Assembly (NCBI GenBank): GCA_018221285.1
Contig: JAAOYJ010000003.1
Coordinates: forward strand, 1-64,000
From: Candidatus Pacearchaeota archaeon
GTDB taxonomy: Archaea > Nanobdellota > Nanobdellia > Pacearchaeales > GW2011-AR1
Length of the DNA stretch: 64,000 nt
Reading direction: 5' to 3'
The notes under the pieces were generated by a model. That model saw only the letters and a list, made by a program, of their open reading frames with translations, had not been told where the DNA came from and did not search any database. Each line of letters begins with the position of its first letter. Position 1 is the first letter of the stretch. Made by a program: the position numbers and the translations under genes. Positions 15,965 through 24,258 of the stretch are shown here, piece by piece.

Positions 15965-16774
15965 TTATTTTAGATTAATTGTGGCCTTGATTCCATAGGT
16001 TGAAATATCTTCAATTGCAGGACTATCATTTAAAGATTTTTGAGCTTCAATAAAAGGTGCTATACAAATTCCTTTATAATTAATTGGAAATTCGGCTTTA
16101 ACTACTGCATGACTTAATCCACTATTTTCATCCCCTATCCAGTATCCTCTATTATACGCAACTCTTCCAGATAATTCTGCTCCTAATTCTAATTTTCCTA
16201 ATCTAACTGGATCAGAAGAATAACTTCCTGAAAGTTGAAAATAAGTTCCTTCTCCTTTATCAAAATCATGTGCTATTGTTAGTGTGGGATTTAATGGCAG
16301 AGAATTTGCACTAATTCCTCCAAAAAATTCTTGAGATTTCTCAAACCAGTCTGTAGGAGAGTAATAAAGTCCGTAACCTCCAAAAGCAGAAAAAGATTTT
16401 CCAAGAGGCATAGTTCCAACAATAAGACCATCTGTTTCATTTATCTCTTCCTGATCAGTACTATAATTAACAAAATTCTGTAAACTTAAGCTATCAAGAG
16501 GCCTTATCTTATCGCCAAGATAAGTGAGGGTTGTAGTATTTTGGGCTACAGGTTTTTTATCATATGTTAATCCATAAAAAACATAATTATTCAACCAACT
16601 AAAATCTGTGCTTAATGCAAAATCACCTAAAATCTGGCTTTGTTCTTGAACAGAGGATAAAGACTCGTCTTTATGTCCAAATTCTTCTGCTCTAACATTA
16701 CCAGACACAGCATTCGCGAAGATTATTGTTGCTGCAACTAGATTTGCCAACTTTGAAATTTTTTTGAATCTCAT
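15965..16774 (-). CDS. Secreted beta-barrel-like protein resembling bacterial TorF/Gcw_chp porins
   Basis: 269 residues with a clear signal peptide (basic start, hydrophobic core, cleavage near VRA-EE). The mature part has no membrane helices but many short amphipathic strands with aromatic residues, including STDFSWLNNYVFYGLTY, which resembles the first strands of bacterial TorF/Gcw_chp outer-membrane proteins. It ends with a strand-like YGIKATINLK. Archaea of this kind have no outer membrane, so location and role are open. The gene is divergent from a TrmB-type regulator and has a ribosome site AAGGAAAA. Confidence 0.7.
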   Translation of the reverse strand: MRFKKISKLANLVAATIIFANAVSGNVRAEEFGHKDESLSSVQEQSQILGDFALSTDFSWLNNYVFYGLTYDKKPVAQNTTTLTYLGDKIRPLDSLSLQNFVNYSTDQEEINETDGLIVGTMPLGKSFSAFGGYGLYYSPTDWFEKSQEFFGGISANSLPLNPTLTIAHDFDKGEGTYFQLSGSYSSDPVRLGKLELGAELSGRVAYNRGYWIGDENSGLSHAVVKAEFPINYKGICIAPFIEAQKSLNDSPAIEDISTYGIKATINLK

Positions 16775-16815
16775 TTTTATTTTTCCTTATTGTTATCACT
16801 AAAGAAACGTATCAC

Positions 16816-16862
16816 TATTTAAATACTAGTTGTCGGATTTACGACAGCAACCTTTATAAAAT
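16816..16862. promoter_or_regulatory. Divergent promoter with palindrome (candidate TrmB operator)
   Basis: A palindrome TGTCG-GATTTA-CGACA (16831-16846) lies between a minus-strand TATA (TATTTAAATA, 16816-16825) for the beta-barrel gene and a plus-strand TATA (TTTATAAAAT, 16853-16862) for the TrmB gene. Its place lets one bound dimer block both promoters. Autoregulation is inferred. Confidence 0.6.
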
Positions 16863-16880
16863 CTTTTTCGTTGTAAAGAT

Positions 16881-17615
16881 ATGAAAATCTACGAGACACT
16901 AGAAGAAACAGGGCTCAAAAAAGGGGAAATAAAAGTTTATCTTGCTTTATTAAAATTAGGCTCCTCTCCGATTAGTAAATTAAAAGAGAGCACTGGTTTA
17001 CATAGGACCACAATATATGATTTTGTTGAAAAGCTATTAAACAGAGCCTTAGTGAGTTATAACACCCAGAAAGGAGTTCGTTATTACAAAGCTACAGAAC
17101 CAAGAAGACTTTTAGAAGAATTGAAGGAAAAAGAAGAAAAAATAAAGGCAATTCTTCCAGAAATTGAAAAAATAACAAAAGATTCTCCTAAAGACATAAG
17201 TGTAGAAACATATAGGGGAAGAGAGGGAAATATAATTCTAATGAATGATATTCTAGAAACAGGAGGAGAATATCTTGTATTAAGTGCTGAAGAGCAGAGA
17301 TTTGAAGAGATATTTTCAATTCATATTGCCCAACATTTTAAAAAAGAAAAGATGTTAGGGATTACTTCACGTGCCCTAACAAGAGAGGATACTGATTTTT
17401 ATTTTAAAGCGCCAACCACAACATATAGATTCCTTCCTAAGAATTTCTTTGGACCTACAGCAATTGCAATATATGGGGACAAAGTGGGCTTTTTTATCTG
17501 GGAACCCCTTTCAACAATCATTATAAAAAATAAAGAATTAGCAGAAGGCTATAAGAAGCATTTTGAATTATTATGGAAAACAGCAAAGAAAAAACCTCTC
17601 TCTAAGAAAAAATAA
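16881..17615 (+). CDS. TrmB-family transcriptional regulator
   Basis: 244 residues. The N-terminal winged helix-turn-helix (about 1-80: LKKGEIKVYLALLKLG, SKLKESTGLHRTTIYDFVEKL) is typical of TrmB. A coiled segment (about 85-115) and a C-terminal ligand or phospholipase-D-like sensing region follow. The family senses sugars or metabolites and represses or activates neighbouring genes. Start at 16881 fits a TATA box about 25 bases upstream. The divergent beta-barrel gene is the obvious target. Confidence 0.85.
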   Translation: MKIYETLEETGLKKGEIKVYLALLKLGSSPISKLKESTGLHRTTIYDFVEKLLNRALVSYNTQKGVRYYKATEPRRLLEELKEKEEKIKAILPEIEKITKDSPKDISVETYRGREGNIILMNDILETGGEYLVLSAEEQRFEEIFSIHIAQHFKKEKMLGITSRALTREDTDFYFKAPTTTYRFLPKNFFGPTAIAIYGDKVGFFIWEPLSTIIIKNKELAEGYKKHFELLWKTAKKKPLSKKK

Positions 17616-17682
17616 TTCTATTCAAATCCAAATTAAAAAAATATGTTCTTATCCCACGTATGAATAACAAACATATCTCGAA

Positions 17683-17810
17683 TAGCCCCACCAGGATTCG
17701 AACCTGGGTCCCAGGCTTTCTTCTTTCTCTCCTGAAAAAGGAGGAAATGAAAAGTGCAAAGCACTTTACTTTTCAAAGGCCTGTATACTTGACCACTGTA
17801 CTATGGGGCT
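17683..17810 (-). tRNA. tRNA-Gln (TTG) with intron
   Basis: Acceptor AGCCCCA/TGGGGCT, anticodon stem CAGGC/GCCTG, T-arm CCAGG-TTCGAAT-CCTGG, discriminator A. The anticodon loop reads CTTTGA then is interrupted by a 55-base intron (about 17718-17772) and resumes with A38, the canonical 37/38 site. The intron folds on itself (AAAGTGC/GCACTTT and CTCCT/AGGAG). Splicing would need the archaeal endonuclease; the exact junction may shift by one base because of an A run. The mature form is 73 nt. Confidence 0.88.
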
Positions 17811-18006
17811 GATACAAAGAAAACCATAACTTCATTTATAAAATTTGCTCACTCGTAAAACTCGCTCGATTGATATAAGTAATTAACAAAAATAACTAAA
17901 TAGTTACCCAACATATTATGCGAAGCTATCCTATTAACAACTTCTTTCTAACCAAAAACACTCTCTCGTTTGACTGACTGCGTTCGAGGCAAGCGAATGG
18001 AAGTTT
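17811..18006. repeat. Intergenic repeat R2 and displaced minD-like 3' end
   Basis: Two signals without a gene. At 17902-17946 lies repeat R2 (AGTTACCCAACATATTATGCGAAG...), similar to 7240-7301 and 24136-24194. At 17948-17965 (minus) the codons AGT GTT TTT GGT TAG repeat the end of the minD-like gene (AGT GTT TTT GGA TGA), separated from it by about 42 bases of GC-richer sequence with CTCG/CGAG arms. Confidence 0.55.
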
Positions 18007-18801
18007 TCATCCAAAAACACTTTTGTAAAAAATCATTCGATTAATATCCTGCTTCTTAGGGTTAATCCACCTAAAAAATCTCTTCAAACTCGGATATTGA
18101 TATTTCCTTCCAACCAATGTTGCTGCTAATCTTCTATATTCCTTACTTGCTTCTGAATTTGGTTTATGAGTTGTCGAAGGAGTAAACTCAGACAATGCCT
18201 TTAGAATATTAATGTCATGAGGGATAACCGCCATCACAGGAATCCCTGTTGTATTTTCAATATCATCAACAGACAATTCAAAATTCTTATTATGAACTTT
18301 ATTCAAAATCAATCCATCAATAGGAGTCCCTCTTTGCTTTGCTAATTTCATAGCCTTAATTGTTGTGCTAAGTGTCGGATGGTCTGGAGTCGAAACAACA
18401 AAAATACTGTCAGAGGCCAACATTGTAGCAAGAGTCTCCTCATTCAAGGCAGGTGAAGAATCAATAAGCGTGAAATCATATTTCTTCTTAAGGAACTTAA
18501 TCTTATCTCTCAACTTCAAGGGATTAATTTGATTATTATTAAAAATAGATGCTGGAATCACGTCGACGTTTCCAATATTATATACTGCTTCTCGAGCATG
18601 AGATTTGCCCATCAAAACATGGTGGAGTGTTTTCTCAGGATCTATGATATTTAGATGCAACCCTAAATTCGGTGCTGAAAGATTACCGTCGACCAATAGG
18701 ACACTTTTACCTAAATCAGCTATCGCAGCCCCCAAAGCAACAACAGTTGAAGTCTTACCAACACCCCCTTTAAGGGATACAACTCCGATTGTCTTTCCCA
18801 T
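18007..18801 (-). CDS. MinD/ParA-type P-loop ATPase
   Basis: 264 residues. Deviant Walker A KGGVGKTS near residue 11, switch I DGNLSAPNLG, and Walker B LIDSSP place it in the MinD/FlhG/ParA superfamily. Such ATPases position division, chromosome or surface machinery. No clear membrane-targeting amphipathic helix is seen, but the C-terminal region (YPSLKRFFRWINPKK) is basic and aromatic. TATA CTATTTAAAC lies about 26 bases before the ATG (leaderless). The last codons recur downstream beyond a small hairpin element. Confidence 0.85.
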   Translation of the reverse strand: MGKTIGVVSLKGGVGKTSTVVALGAAIADLGKSVLLVDGNLSAPNLGLHLNIIDPEKTLHHVLMGKSHAREAVYNIGNVDVIPASIFNNNQINPLKLRDKIKFLKKKYDFTLIDSSPALNEETLATMLASDSIFVVSTPDHPTLSTTIKAMKLAKQRGTPIDGLILNKVHNKNFELSVDDIENTTGIPVMAVIPHDINILKALSEFTPSTTHKPNSEASKEYRRLAATLVGRKYQYPSLKRFFRWINPKKQDINRMIFYKSVFG

Positions 18802-18874
18802 AATTTAACCAAGAGAAATTAGTTTAAATAGATTTCAGTTAACTAAATAATAGATACTCAGCAGACTTTAAAAA

Positions 18875-19708
18875 TCATTTCTTATTAAAAATCTCAACAA
18901 TATAAGCCAAATAATTATACAAAATTTCAGTTATAGAATAAAGTATTCCTTCCAAAAAAGTTTTCTGCCCATGCTTTGACTCATCCAAAAGTAATTTATT
19001 CAAACCCTTAAAATCATTCTTCTGCAAGAGTTTAACATAATTAATAATATAATATTCAACAGATTTTGCCAACTTAACATCTTTCTTAATCTTTTTGGCA
19101 ATCTCTCCCATCAAATCACTAACAATATCAAAAGAAGAACAAATCAAGAACAAAGCATGCCCTTCAGCATCCTGCTTATACTTATTTAAAAAACGAACAG
19201 CATAAAGATTATTATAATCCATCAAAGATTCCTCTGCTAAAGATGTCTCCAACTTAATTTTTCCCTCTGCTAACTGAACCAATGTCTTTGCCTGCTCTTC
19301 TAAAATAAAAACAGTCTTCATAATAATATTTCTAATATTATCGTCCGCAGAATTAACAATAGATTTCAAAACACAATAATCCTTCTTATAATCTTCAATA
19401 ACCATTCCCATAAGACCTTGGGAAATCTCACGAATCAATGGAAGATTATCATGATTAATTCTAATTTCATCGTAACCCTGAATATACTTAGACTCAATTT
19501 TAAGCATTGCTTCAAGACGAGTATTTCCTGAAACATTCACTTCAATAGATTCTGATTTAGCTTTTAACTTAGACGAAACCACTAACTTATCTCCTTCTTC
19601 CACTATCTGAACTGCATCCTTCGGACTTAAATCATGTTTTCTAATCCAAGAAATCGGCAAAGCCACAGTATAAGCCTGCTTTCCCTGTAAAATCAATTTT
19701 CTTTCCAT
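18875..19708 (-). CDS. AbrB-PhoU protein (phosphate uptake regulator type)
   Basis: 277 residues: a SpoVT/AbrB-like DNA-binding fold at residues 1-50 (LILQGKQAYTVALPISWIRKHDLSPKDAV) followed by two PhoU-type helical repeats. This fusion is common in archaea and is thought to control phosphate-related genes. No Pst transporter lies nearby, so targets are unknown. The upstream AT-rich region to 19815 holds TATA-like runs for this gene and for the divergent 162-aa gene. Confidence 0.82.
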   Translation of the reverse strand: MERKLILQGKQAYTVALPISWIRKHDLSPKDAVQIVEEGDKLVVSSKLKAKSESIEVNVSGNTRLEAMLKIESKYIQGYDEIRINHDNLPLIREISQGLMGMVIEDYKKDYCVLKSIVNSADDNIRNIIMKTVFILEEQAKTLVQLAEGKIKLETSLAEESLMDYNNLYAVRFLNKYKQDAEGHALFLICSSFDIVSDLMGEIAKKIKKDVKLAKSVEYYIINYVKLLQKNDFKGLNKLLLDESKHGQKTFLEGILYSITEILYNYLAYIVEIFNKK

Positions 19709-19815
19709 TTTAATGATTTATATTATTTATATAAATTATATAAAGAGGATATATAAATCTTTCTAATTATATAATATCGCCTTATATTCATAGAAATGTA
19801 AGGAGGAAAAATAAA

Positions 19816-20304
19816 ATGGACACAAAATACAGAAAGGGAAGAAAGCATCGTGATTTAGATGGCATTGGATTAGAAAGCATAAAAACACATATAGAACACA
19901 TATATGATCGTGCCGTAAATCTAGATATAAAATTAACCAGCGTATACCAGAATCTCGACCATATAACTGAAATATTAAGTGAAAGAAATAGTGAAATAAT
20001 TTGGCCAATTCTCAAGTTTATGGCAAAAGGCACAACCATTCTAACTGCTTTAGCAATACTTGGCTATAGTTCCCAAGAAAATATGTCAAGAGAAAAAGAT
20101 ATCTACCATTCAGCCCTAGCAATCCATGCAGACGTCAACAAAGATAACATAGTATCAAAACTCGAAGAAAAAACTTTTAAAACTAATCTCTTAAAAGGTA
20201 AAAATGCCGTATTCGTAAAAGACTTGCCTTTCTACAAAACAGGGGAACAAGTTGATGAAAATACTGTTAAAGAATGGATTCAAAATTATGGGAACTCTAA
20301 ATAA
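19816..20304 (+). CDS. Membrane-associated protein with EF-hand-like loop (162 aa)
   Basis: Unrecognised. Residues 1-55 are helical and charged; one weak membrane helix lies near 66-83 (ILKFMAKGTTILTALAILGY); after it comes DVNKDNIVSKLEE, with acidic residues at positions 1, 3, 5 and 12 as in an EF-hand or dockerin calcium loop. The gene has an unusually strong ribosome site (AAGGAGG, 10 bases upstream), unlike the many leaderless genes around it. Confidence 0.65.
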   Translation: MDTKYRKGRKHRDLDGIGLESIKTHIEHIYDRAVNLDIKLTSVYQNLDHITEILSERNSEIIWPILKFMAKGTTILTALAILGYSSQENMSREKDIYHSALAIHADVNKDNIVSKLEEKTFKTNLLKGKNAVFVKDLPFYKTGEQVDENTVKEWIQNYGNSK

Positions 20305-20368
20305 ACCTATTTTTATTTTACTTTTTTATTTCCCAAACTATTTTAAATCTAATTCCACTATTATCAAA

Positions 20369-21067
20369 ATGATAAAAGAAAGATTAAACATTCTAAACAA
20401 AATCGATGAGCTCTCAAAGGACATCTCAAAAACCGAGCTAATCTTAGATGAAACCTCCAAAATCTTAGCATTAGAAATCAACCCAAATCAAAAAGAAACA
20501 ATTCTAATGACTGCGGGATGCCATGGAAATGAGCCAGCCCCAGTTTATGCTATGGGAAAATTCCTAGAAGAGAAAAACTTTCCAAAAGATAAAAGAATCA
20601 TCTTAATTCCGTGCATAAACCCAATAGGATTTGTTTCAGATTCAGAATTTACTCCTGAAAAAATAAATGTGAATAGAGACTTCAAGGAAAATTCAAACTC
20701 TAAAGAGGCAAACTTCTTAAGAAAGATTGTCAAAAAATACAATCCTGAATTCGTAGTAAACCTACACGAAGATCCAGATGAAACGGATTTTTATATTTGG
20801 GTTGAGGACAATGCTTACAAGAGTAAAGCAGAAAAGCTAATTGCAGAATTAAATGTGTCTTATTTTAAAGATAAAGATATTCATGGGAATCAGGTAAAAG
20901 ATGGTATAATCCTAGACTCAAAAGAGCATGATTCTTTTGAAGATTATTTAATAAAGAACCATATTCCTACTTTTTGCACAGAAACTCCTGGAGAATGGAG
21001 TATAGAAAAAAGAATAAAGGTTAATTTGGATATTCTTAATAAAATTGTTAACGAAGTAAGTAAGTAA
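20369..21067 (+). CDS. M14-like zinc carboxypeptidase / deacylase
   Basis: 232 residues from the ATG at 20369, chosen by a TATA TTTTAAAT about 26 bases upstream; the longer frame adds an unlikely 39-residue leader. GCHGNEPAP carries the zinc ligands His and Glu (HxxE), then NVNRDF and NLHEDPDETDFY with the third ligand His, and TETPGEWS with the catalytic Glu. This fits the M14/succinylglutamate desuccinylase-aspartoacylase group, which removes C-terminal residues or acyl groups. Cytoplasmic, no signal peptide. Confidence 0.83.
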   Translation: MIKERLNILNKIDELSKDISKTELILDETSKILALEINPNQKETILMTAGCHGNEPAPVYAMGKFLEEKNFPKDKRIILIPCINPIGFVSDSEFTPEKINVNRDFKENSNSKEANFLRKIVKKYNPEFVVNLHEDPDETDFYIWVEDNAYKSKAEKLIAELNVSYFKDKDIHGNQVKDGIILDSKEHDSFEDYLIKNHIPTFCTETPGEWSIEKRIKVNLDILNKIVNEVSK

Positions 21068-21138
21068 TCTCTTTAACCCCCAATAACTCCTCCCAAGTAC
21101 ACAGCAAACTTTAAAAATCAATTTCTCAATCATATAAG

Positions 21139-21501
21139 ATGGTAAAGAAAAAAGTAGAGAAAACTGAAGAAAAACCCAAAAAAGTAAAAAAGCTTTCAGA
21201 GGCTGAATTCGAAAAGAAAGTTATAGACTTGGCTAAAAAGGGTCTAACAAGCGAGAAAATTGGAGAAGAACTAAGACAGCAAGGAATTCATCCTAAAAAT
21301 TATGATAAAAAAATATCAAAGATACTAAAAGAAAAAGATGTTTATATTAACCCTGATTTAAAGAACGTCGAAGGAAAATTGGAACGGGTTAAAAAACACT
21401 TTGAAAAAAACAAACAAGATAAAAGAGCGAAGAGAGAGAAGGACAGGATATTTGCGCAAGTAAGAAAATTAAAGAAGTATCACAAAATTCCAGTCAAATA
21501 G
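21139..21501 (+). CDS. rps15: Ribosomal protein uS15
   Basis: 120 residues; the N-terminal extension is rich in Lys/Glu, then DLAKKGLTSEKIGEELRQQGI (archaeal N-terminal part) and VKKHFEKNKQDKRAKREKDRI...RKLKKYHK, the conserved S15 helices that bind 16S rRNA. It is followed by a RecJ-like gene 25 bases on; this pairing is widespread in archaea. Confidence 0.92.
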   Translation: MVKKKVEKTEEKPKKVKKLSEAEFEKKVIDLAKKGLTSEKIGEELRQQGIHPKNYDKKISKILKEKDVYINPDLKNVEGKLERVKKHFEKNKQDKRAKREKDRIFAQVRKLKKYHKIPVK

Positions 21502-21526
21502 TTGCTTTTGTCTTATAGGGGATTAA

Positions 21527-22867
21527 ATGAAAAAAGAGGAAATTTCTTTAGAAGCGAAAATTAAATATGTTGCAGAAAGATTTGTAGAAGAAATCCAAGA
21601 CAAAGAAATACAAGTGATAAGCCACTTTGATACAGACGGCATAACTTCTGCTGCAATAATGATAAAAGCCTTGAAAAAACTTGATAAAAAATTCTCAGTT
21701 AAAATTATGAAAAGTTTAGAAAAAGAATTCATCGAAACTTTGGATAAAGACAAACTAACAATCTTTTTGGACTTGGCATCAAGCAGCCTGGAGATTATTG
21801 AAAAGCATTTTACAAAAGAGGTCTTCGTAATTGACCACCACGAAATTATTCAAGAAGTTCCAGAAAGAATAAACATAATAAACCCCCAACTTCATAGTAA
21901 ACAAAAGATAAGTAGCTCATGTCTTACTTACTTATTCTGCAAACAATTGGATCCTGAAAACAAAGATCTAGCAAAGCTAGCAATCCTAGGGATGATTGGG
22001 GATATGTTTGGTGATGAAATCGATAAATTAGATAACGGAATTCTAGAAGACGGAGATATAAAAAGAAAAAGAGGTTTGCTTATTTATCCGTCGACAAGAC
22101 CTCTAAATCGAACCCTTGAATTTTGTTCCAACCCATATATCCCTGGAGTCACAGGAGACATTAAAGGAGTCTTAGAATTATTACGAGAAGTTAATCTAGC
22201 CCCACCAAAAGGAGGGAAATATAAAAGCCTAATGGAATTGGACGAAGAAGAAATGGAAAGATTAGTCACAGGAATAATGTTGAGAAACCCCAGAACAACA
22301 AATAGAGAAATGCTCGGAGATATATTTCTAATAAAATTATTCAATAAGCTAGAAGATGCAAGAGAATTAAGTGCAATGGTAAACGCTTGTTCAAGATTAG
22401 GGGAGAGCGGAACTGCTATCCAACTTTGTATGGAGATTCCAAAAGCAAAGAAAAAAGCACAGACGATCCACGCACGATACAGACAATTTATTATTTCAGG
22501 CTTAAAATTTGTTGAAGAAACAGAAAAAATTCAAGGCAAGGATTTCATAATAATCAATGCCAAAGATAACATAAAAGATACCATGGCTGGCACAATCGCA
22601 AGCATACTTTCAAAATCATCTCTTTATGAAGAAGGAACAATCATAATTAATATGGCTTATTACGACGACAAAATAAAAGTTTCGGGGAGGATGGTCGGAG
22701 AAAACGGAAGAAGCGTCAGAGAAATCTTAGCAAAAGTAGTAGACGAAATCGGAGGAGAAGTCGGAGGACATCGTTTCGCAGCTGGCGCAATAATCTCTCG
22801 AACAAAAGAACAAGAATTTATTGATTTACTAAAAAAGAATTTGGAGTTGGAGATTGTTAAAATATAA
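21527..22867 (+). CDS. RecJ-like DHH nuclease (GAN/Cdc45-like)
   Basis: 446 residues. DHH-family motifs: SHFDTDGITSA (motif I), LDLASS, VIDHHEI (DHH motif III), GMIGDMFGDE, and the DHHA1 end GGHRFAAGA. In archaea this protein binds GINS and MCM as a Cdc45 counterpart or acts as a 5'-3' single-strand exonuclease. The catalytic Asp and His residues all appear present, so activity is plausible. The matching GINS gene is at 9148. Encoded after uS15. Confidence 0.88.
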   Translation: MKKEEISLEAKIKYVAERFVEEIQDKEIQVISHFDTDGITSAAIMIKALKKLDKKFSVKIMKSLEKEFIETLDKDKLTIFLDLASSSLEIIEKHFTKEVFVIDHHEIIQEVPERINIINPQLHSKQKISSSCLTYLFCKQLDPENKDLAKLAILGMIGDMFGDEIDKLDNGILEDGDIKRKRGLLIYPSTRPLNRTLEFCSNPYIPGVTGDIKGVLELLREVNLAPPKGGKYKSLMELDEEEMERLVTGIMLRNPRTTNREMLGDIFLIKLFNKLEDARELSAMVNACSRLGESGTAIQLCMEIPKAKKKAQTIHARYRQFIISGLKFVEETEKIQGKDFIIINAKDNIKDTMAGTIASILSKSSLYEEGTIIINMAYYDDKIKVSGRMVGENGRSVREILAKVVDEIGGEVGGHRFAAGAIISRTKEQEFIDLLKKNLELEIVKI

Positions 22868-22905
22868 CCCAAAACTCTTAAAAACCACTTACTTATTCTA
22901 ATTAT

Positions 22906-23610
22906 ATGGAACTTGAAGTAGGAGACATATTATTATGTACTGTTGAAAGGATAGCAGGGACAATGGTCTTTGTAAGAATAGATGATACAGGACAGCAAGG
23001 GAGTATTATTTTAAGTGAGATTGCTCCAGGAAGAATAAGGAATTTAAGAGACTATGTTGTACCAAAGAAAAAGATCATTTGTAAGATTCTAAGAATATCG
23101 CCGAATGGAAATATAGATTTATCTTTGAGAAGGGTTACAAAAAAAGAGCAACAAGAGATAAGAGATTCAAACAAACAAGAAAAAAGTTCTAAAAGTATTT
23201 TAAAAAGTGTCTTAGGAGATAAATCAAAAGATGTTGTTAATGAAATATTGGAACAAGACAAAGTAAGTAATTTTCTTCAAGAAGCAAAAGAAAATTCTAA
23301 AAATTTAGAAAAGATCGTAGGCAAGGATGATGCAAAAAAAATTTTAGATATCCTAAACACTCAAAAACAAAAGAAGGCGGTTGTTAAAAAAACAATTTCT
23401 TTGACAACAAGCAAACCCAATGGACTTGAATTAATTAAGAAAATTTTAGGAAAGATAAAGGAAGCAGAAATCAGATACATCTCTGCAGGAAAATACTCTG
23501 TTAAAACAGAAGCTTCAGACATAAAAACTGCAGATAACATGTTAAAAGAAGTTTTATCCAAGATTGAAAAAACTGCGAAAAAAGAACACGTCGAATTTGG
23601 AATCAAGTGA
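22906..23610 (+). CDS. eif2a: Translation initiation factor aIF2-alpha
   Basis: 234 residues, a bit short (usual about 260-275). An S1 OB-fold at residues 1-75 (VGDILLCTVERIAGTMVFVRID, NGNIDLSLRRV) is followed by a helical domain and the C-terminal alpha-beta domain (ISAGKYSVKTEASDIKTAD). It is part of the initiator-tRNA carrier aIF2. Nop10 lies about 0.9 kb downstream, a remnant of a conserved archaeal order that is here interrupted by two genes. Confidence 0.88.
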   Translation: MELEVGDILLCTVERIAGTMVFVRIDDTGQQGSIILSEIAPGRIRNLRDYVVPKKKIICKILRISPNGNIDLSLRRVTKKEQQEIRDSNKQEKSSKSILKSVLGDKSKDVVNEILEQDKVSNFLQEAKENSKNLEKIVGKDDAKKILDILNTQKQKKAVVKKTISLTTSKPNGLELIKKILGKIKEAEIRYISAGKYSVKTEASDIKTADNMLKEVLSKIEKTAKKEHVEFGIK

Positions 23611-23668
23611 TTCTTTAGTTATAACACGTCAACAAAAAGCTTAAATACTTACAAAAAGGCAAAGAATT

Positions 23669-24067
23669 ATGGACAAAGAAAACTTTAATGTTATCATTCT
23701 AGGAATAATCTTCAATCCCAAAGAAAAGAAAATCTTGATCGGAAAAAGGGAAAATGGTTCTGAAGGAAGTTGGGAATTCCCAGGCGGAAAAGCAATCCAC
23801 AGAGAGGATGTTGACAAAACTCTAAAAAGACATTCTAAAGCCAAAACAGGTTATGTTGTAAAAAACCTTGGAACTTTCTTTTCAGAAAACTCTTCTGAAA
23901 AAGACGATTTAATATTAATTTATTTTCTGACAGAAGTATTTGAAGGTGAAGAAAAACCAGGTGATGATTTTGTCGAACTAAAATGGATTCATCCAAAAGA
24001 GTTAGGAGATTATTTGACAACTTCAGCCCACAAAAAACTAAAAGAATATTTAACAGATTTAGTTTAA
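23669..24067 (+). CDS. Nudix-fold protein with degenerate Nudix box
   Basis: 132 residues. WEFPGGKAIHRED begins like a Nudix box, and the first Glu is present (G-x5-E), but the rest reads KRHSKAKTGY where active enzymes have RExxEExG. The Arg-Glu Glu and both metal-binding Glu are missing. The fold should be kept, yet hydrolysis of NTP-type substrates is doubtful. It may be a binding or regulatory protein. Leaderless start is likely. Confidence 0.75.
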   Translation: MDKENFNVIILGIIFNPKEKKILIGKRENGSEGSWEFPGGKAIHREDVDKTLKRHSKAKTGYVVKNLGTFFSENSSEKDDLILIYFLTEVFEGEEKPGDDFVELKWIHPKELGDYLTTSAHKKLKEYLTDLV

Positions 24068-24135
24068 TTCTGAATTGCTCATTCTCTTCGAGAATTCGGG
24101 ATAAAAAGTAGCTAACTAAAAAATAACAATTTAAG

Positions 24136-24210
24136 AGTTACTCAATTGTGTTATGCGAAGTTAATCTATTAACTACTCCGCGCGTCAGCGCGTACGGGAG
24201 GGTGGGAGGG
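24136..24210 (+). repeat. Repeat R3 with GC hairpin and G-quadruplex motif
   Basis: R3 begins AGTTACTCAATTGTG and contains TTATGCGAAG and CTATTAACTACT, like R2; it ends with the hairpin CGCGC-GTCA-GCGCG (24179-24192). Just after it lies GGG-A-GGG-T-GGG-A-GGG (24196-24210), a perfect four-tract quadruplex motif. The gap between the Nudix gene and the 78-aa gene holds no other feature except the TATA near 24230. Confidence 0.7.
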
Positions 24211-24258
24211 ACAAAGTTGAGCAGGTAAATTTTTATATTGTTCTTTTCTTTGAATTTC

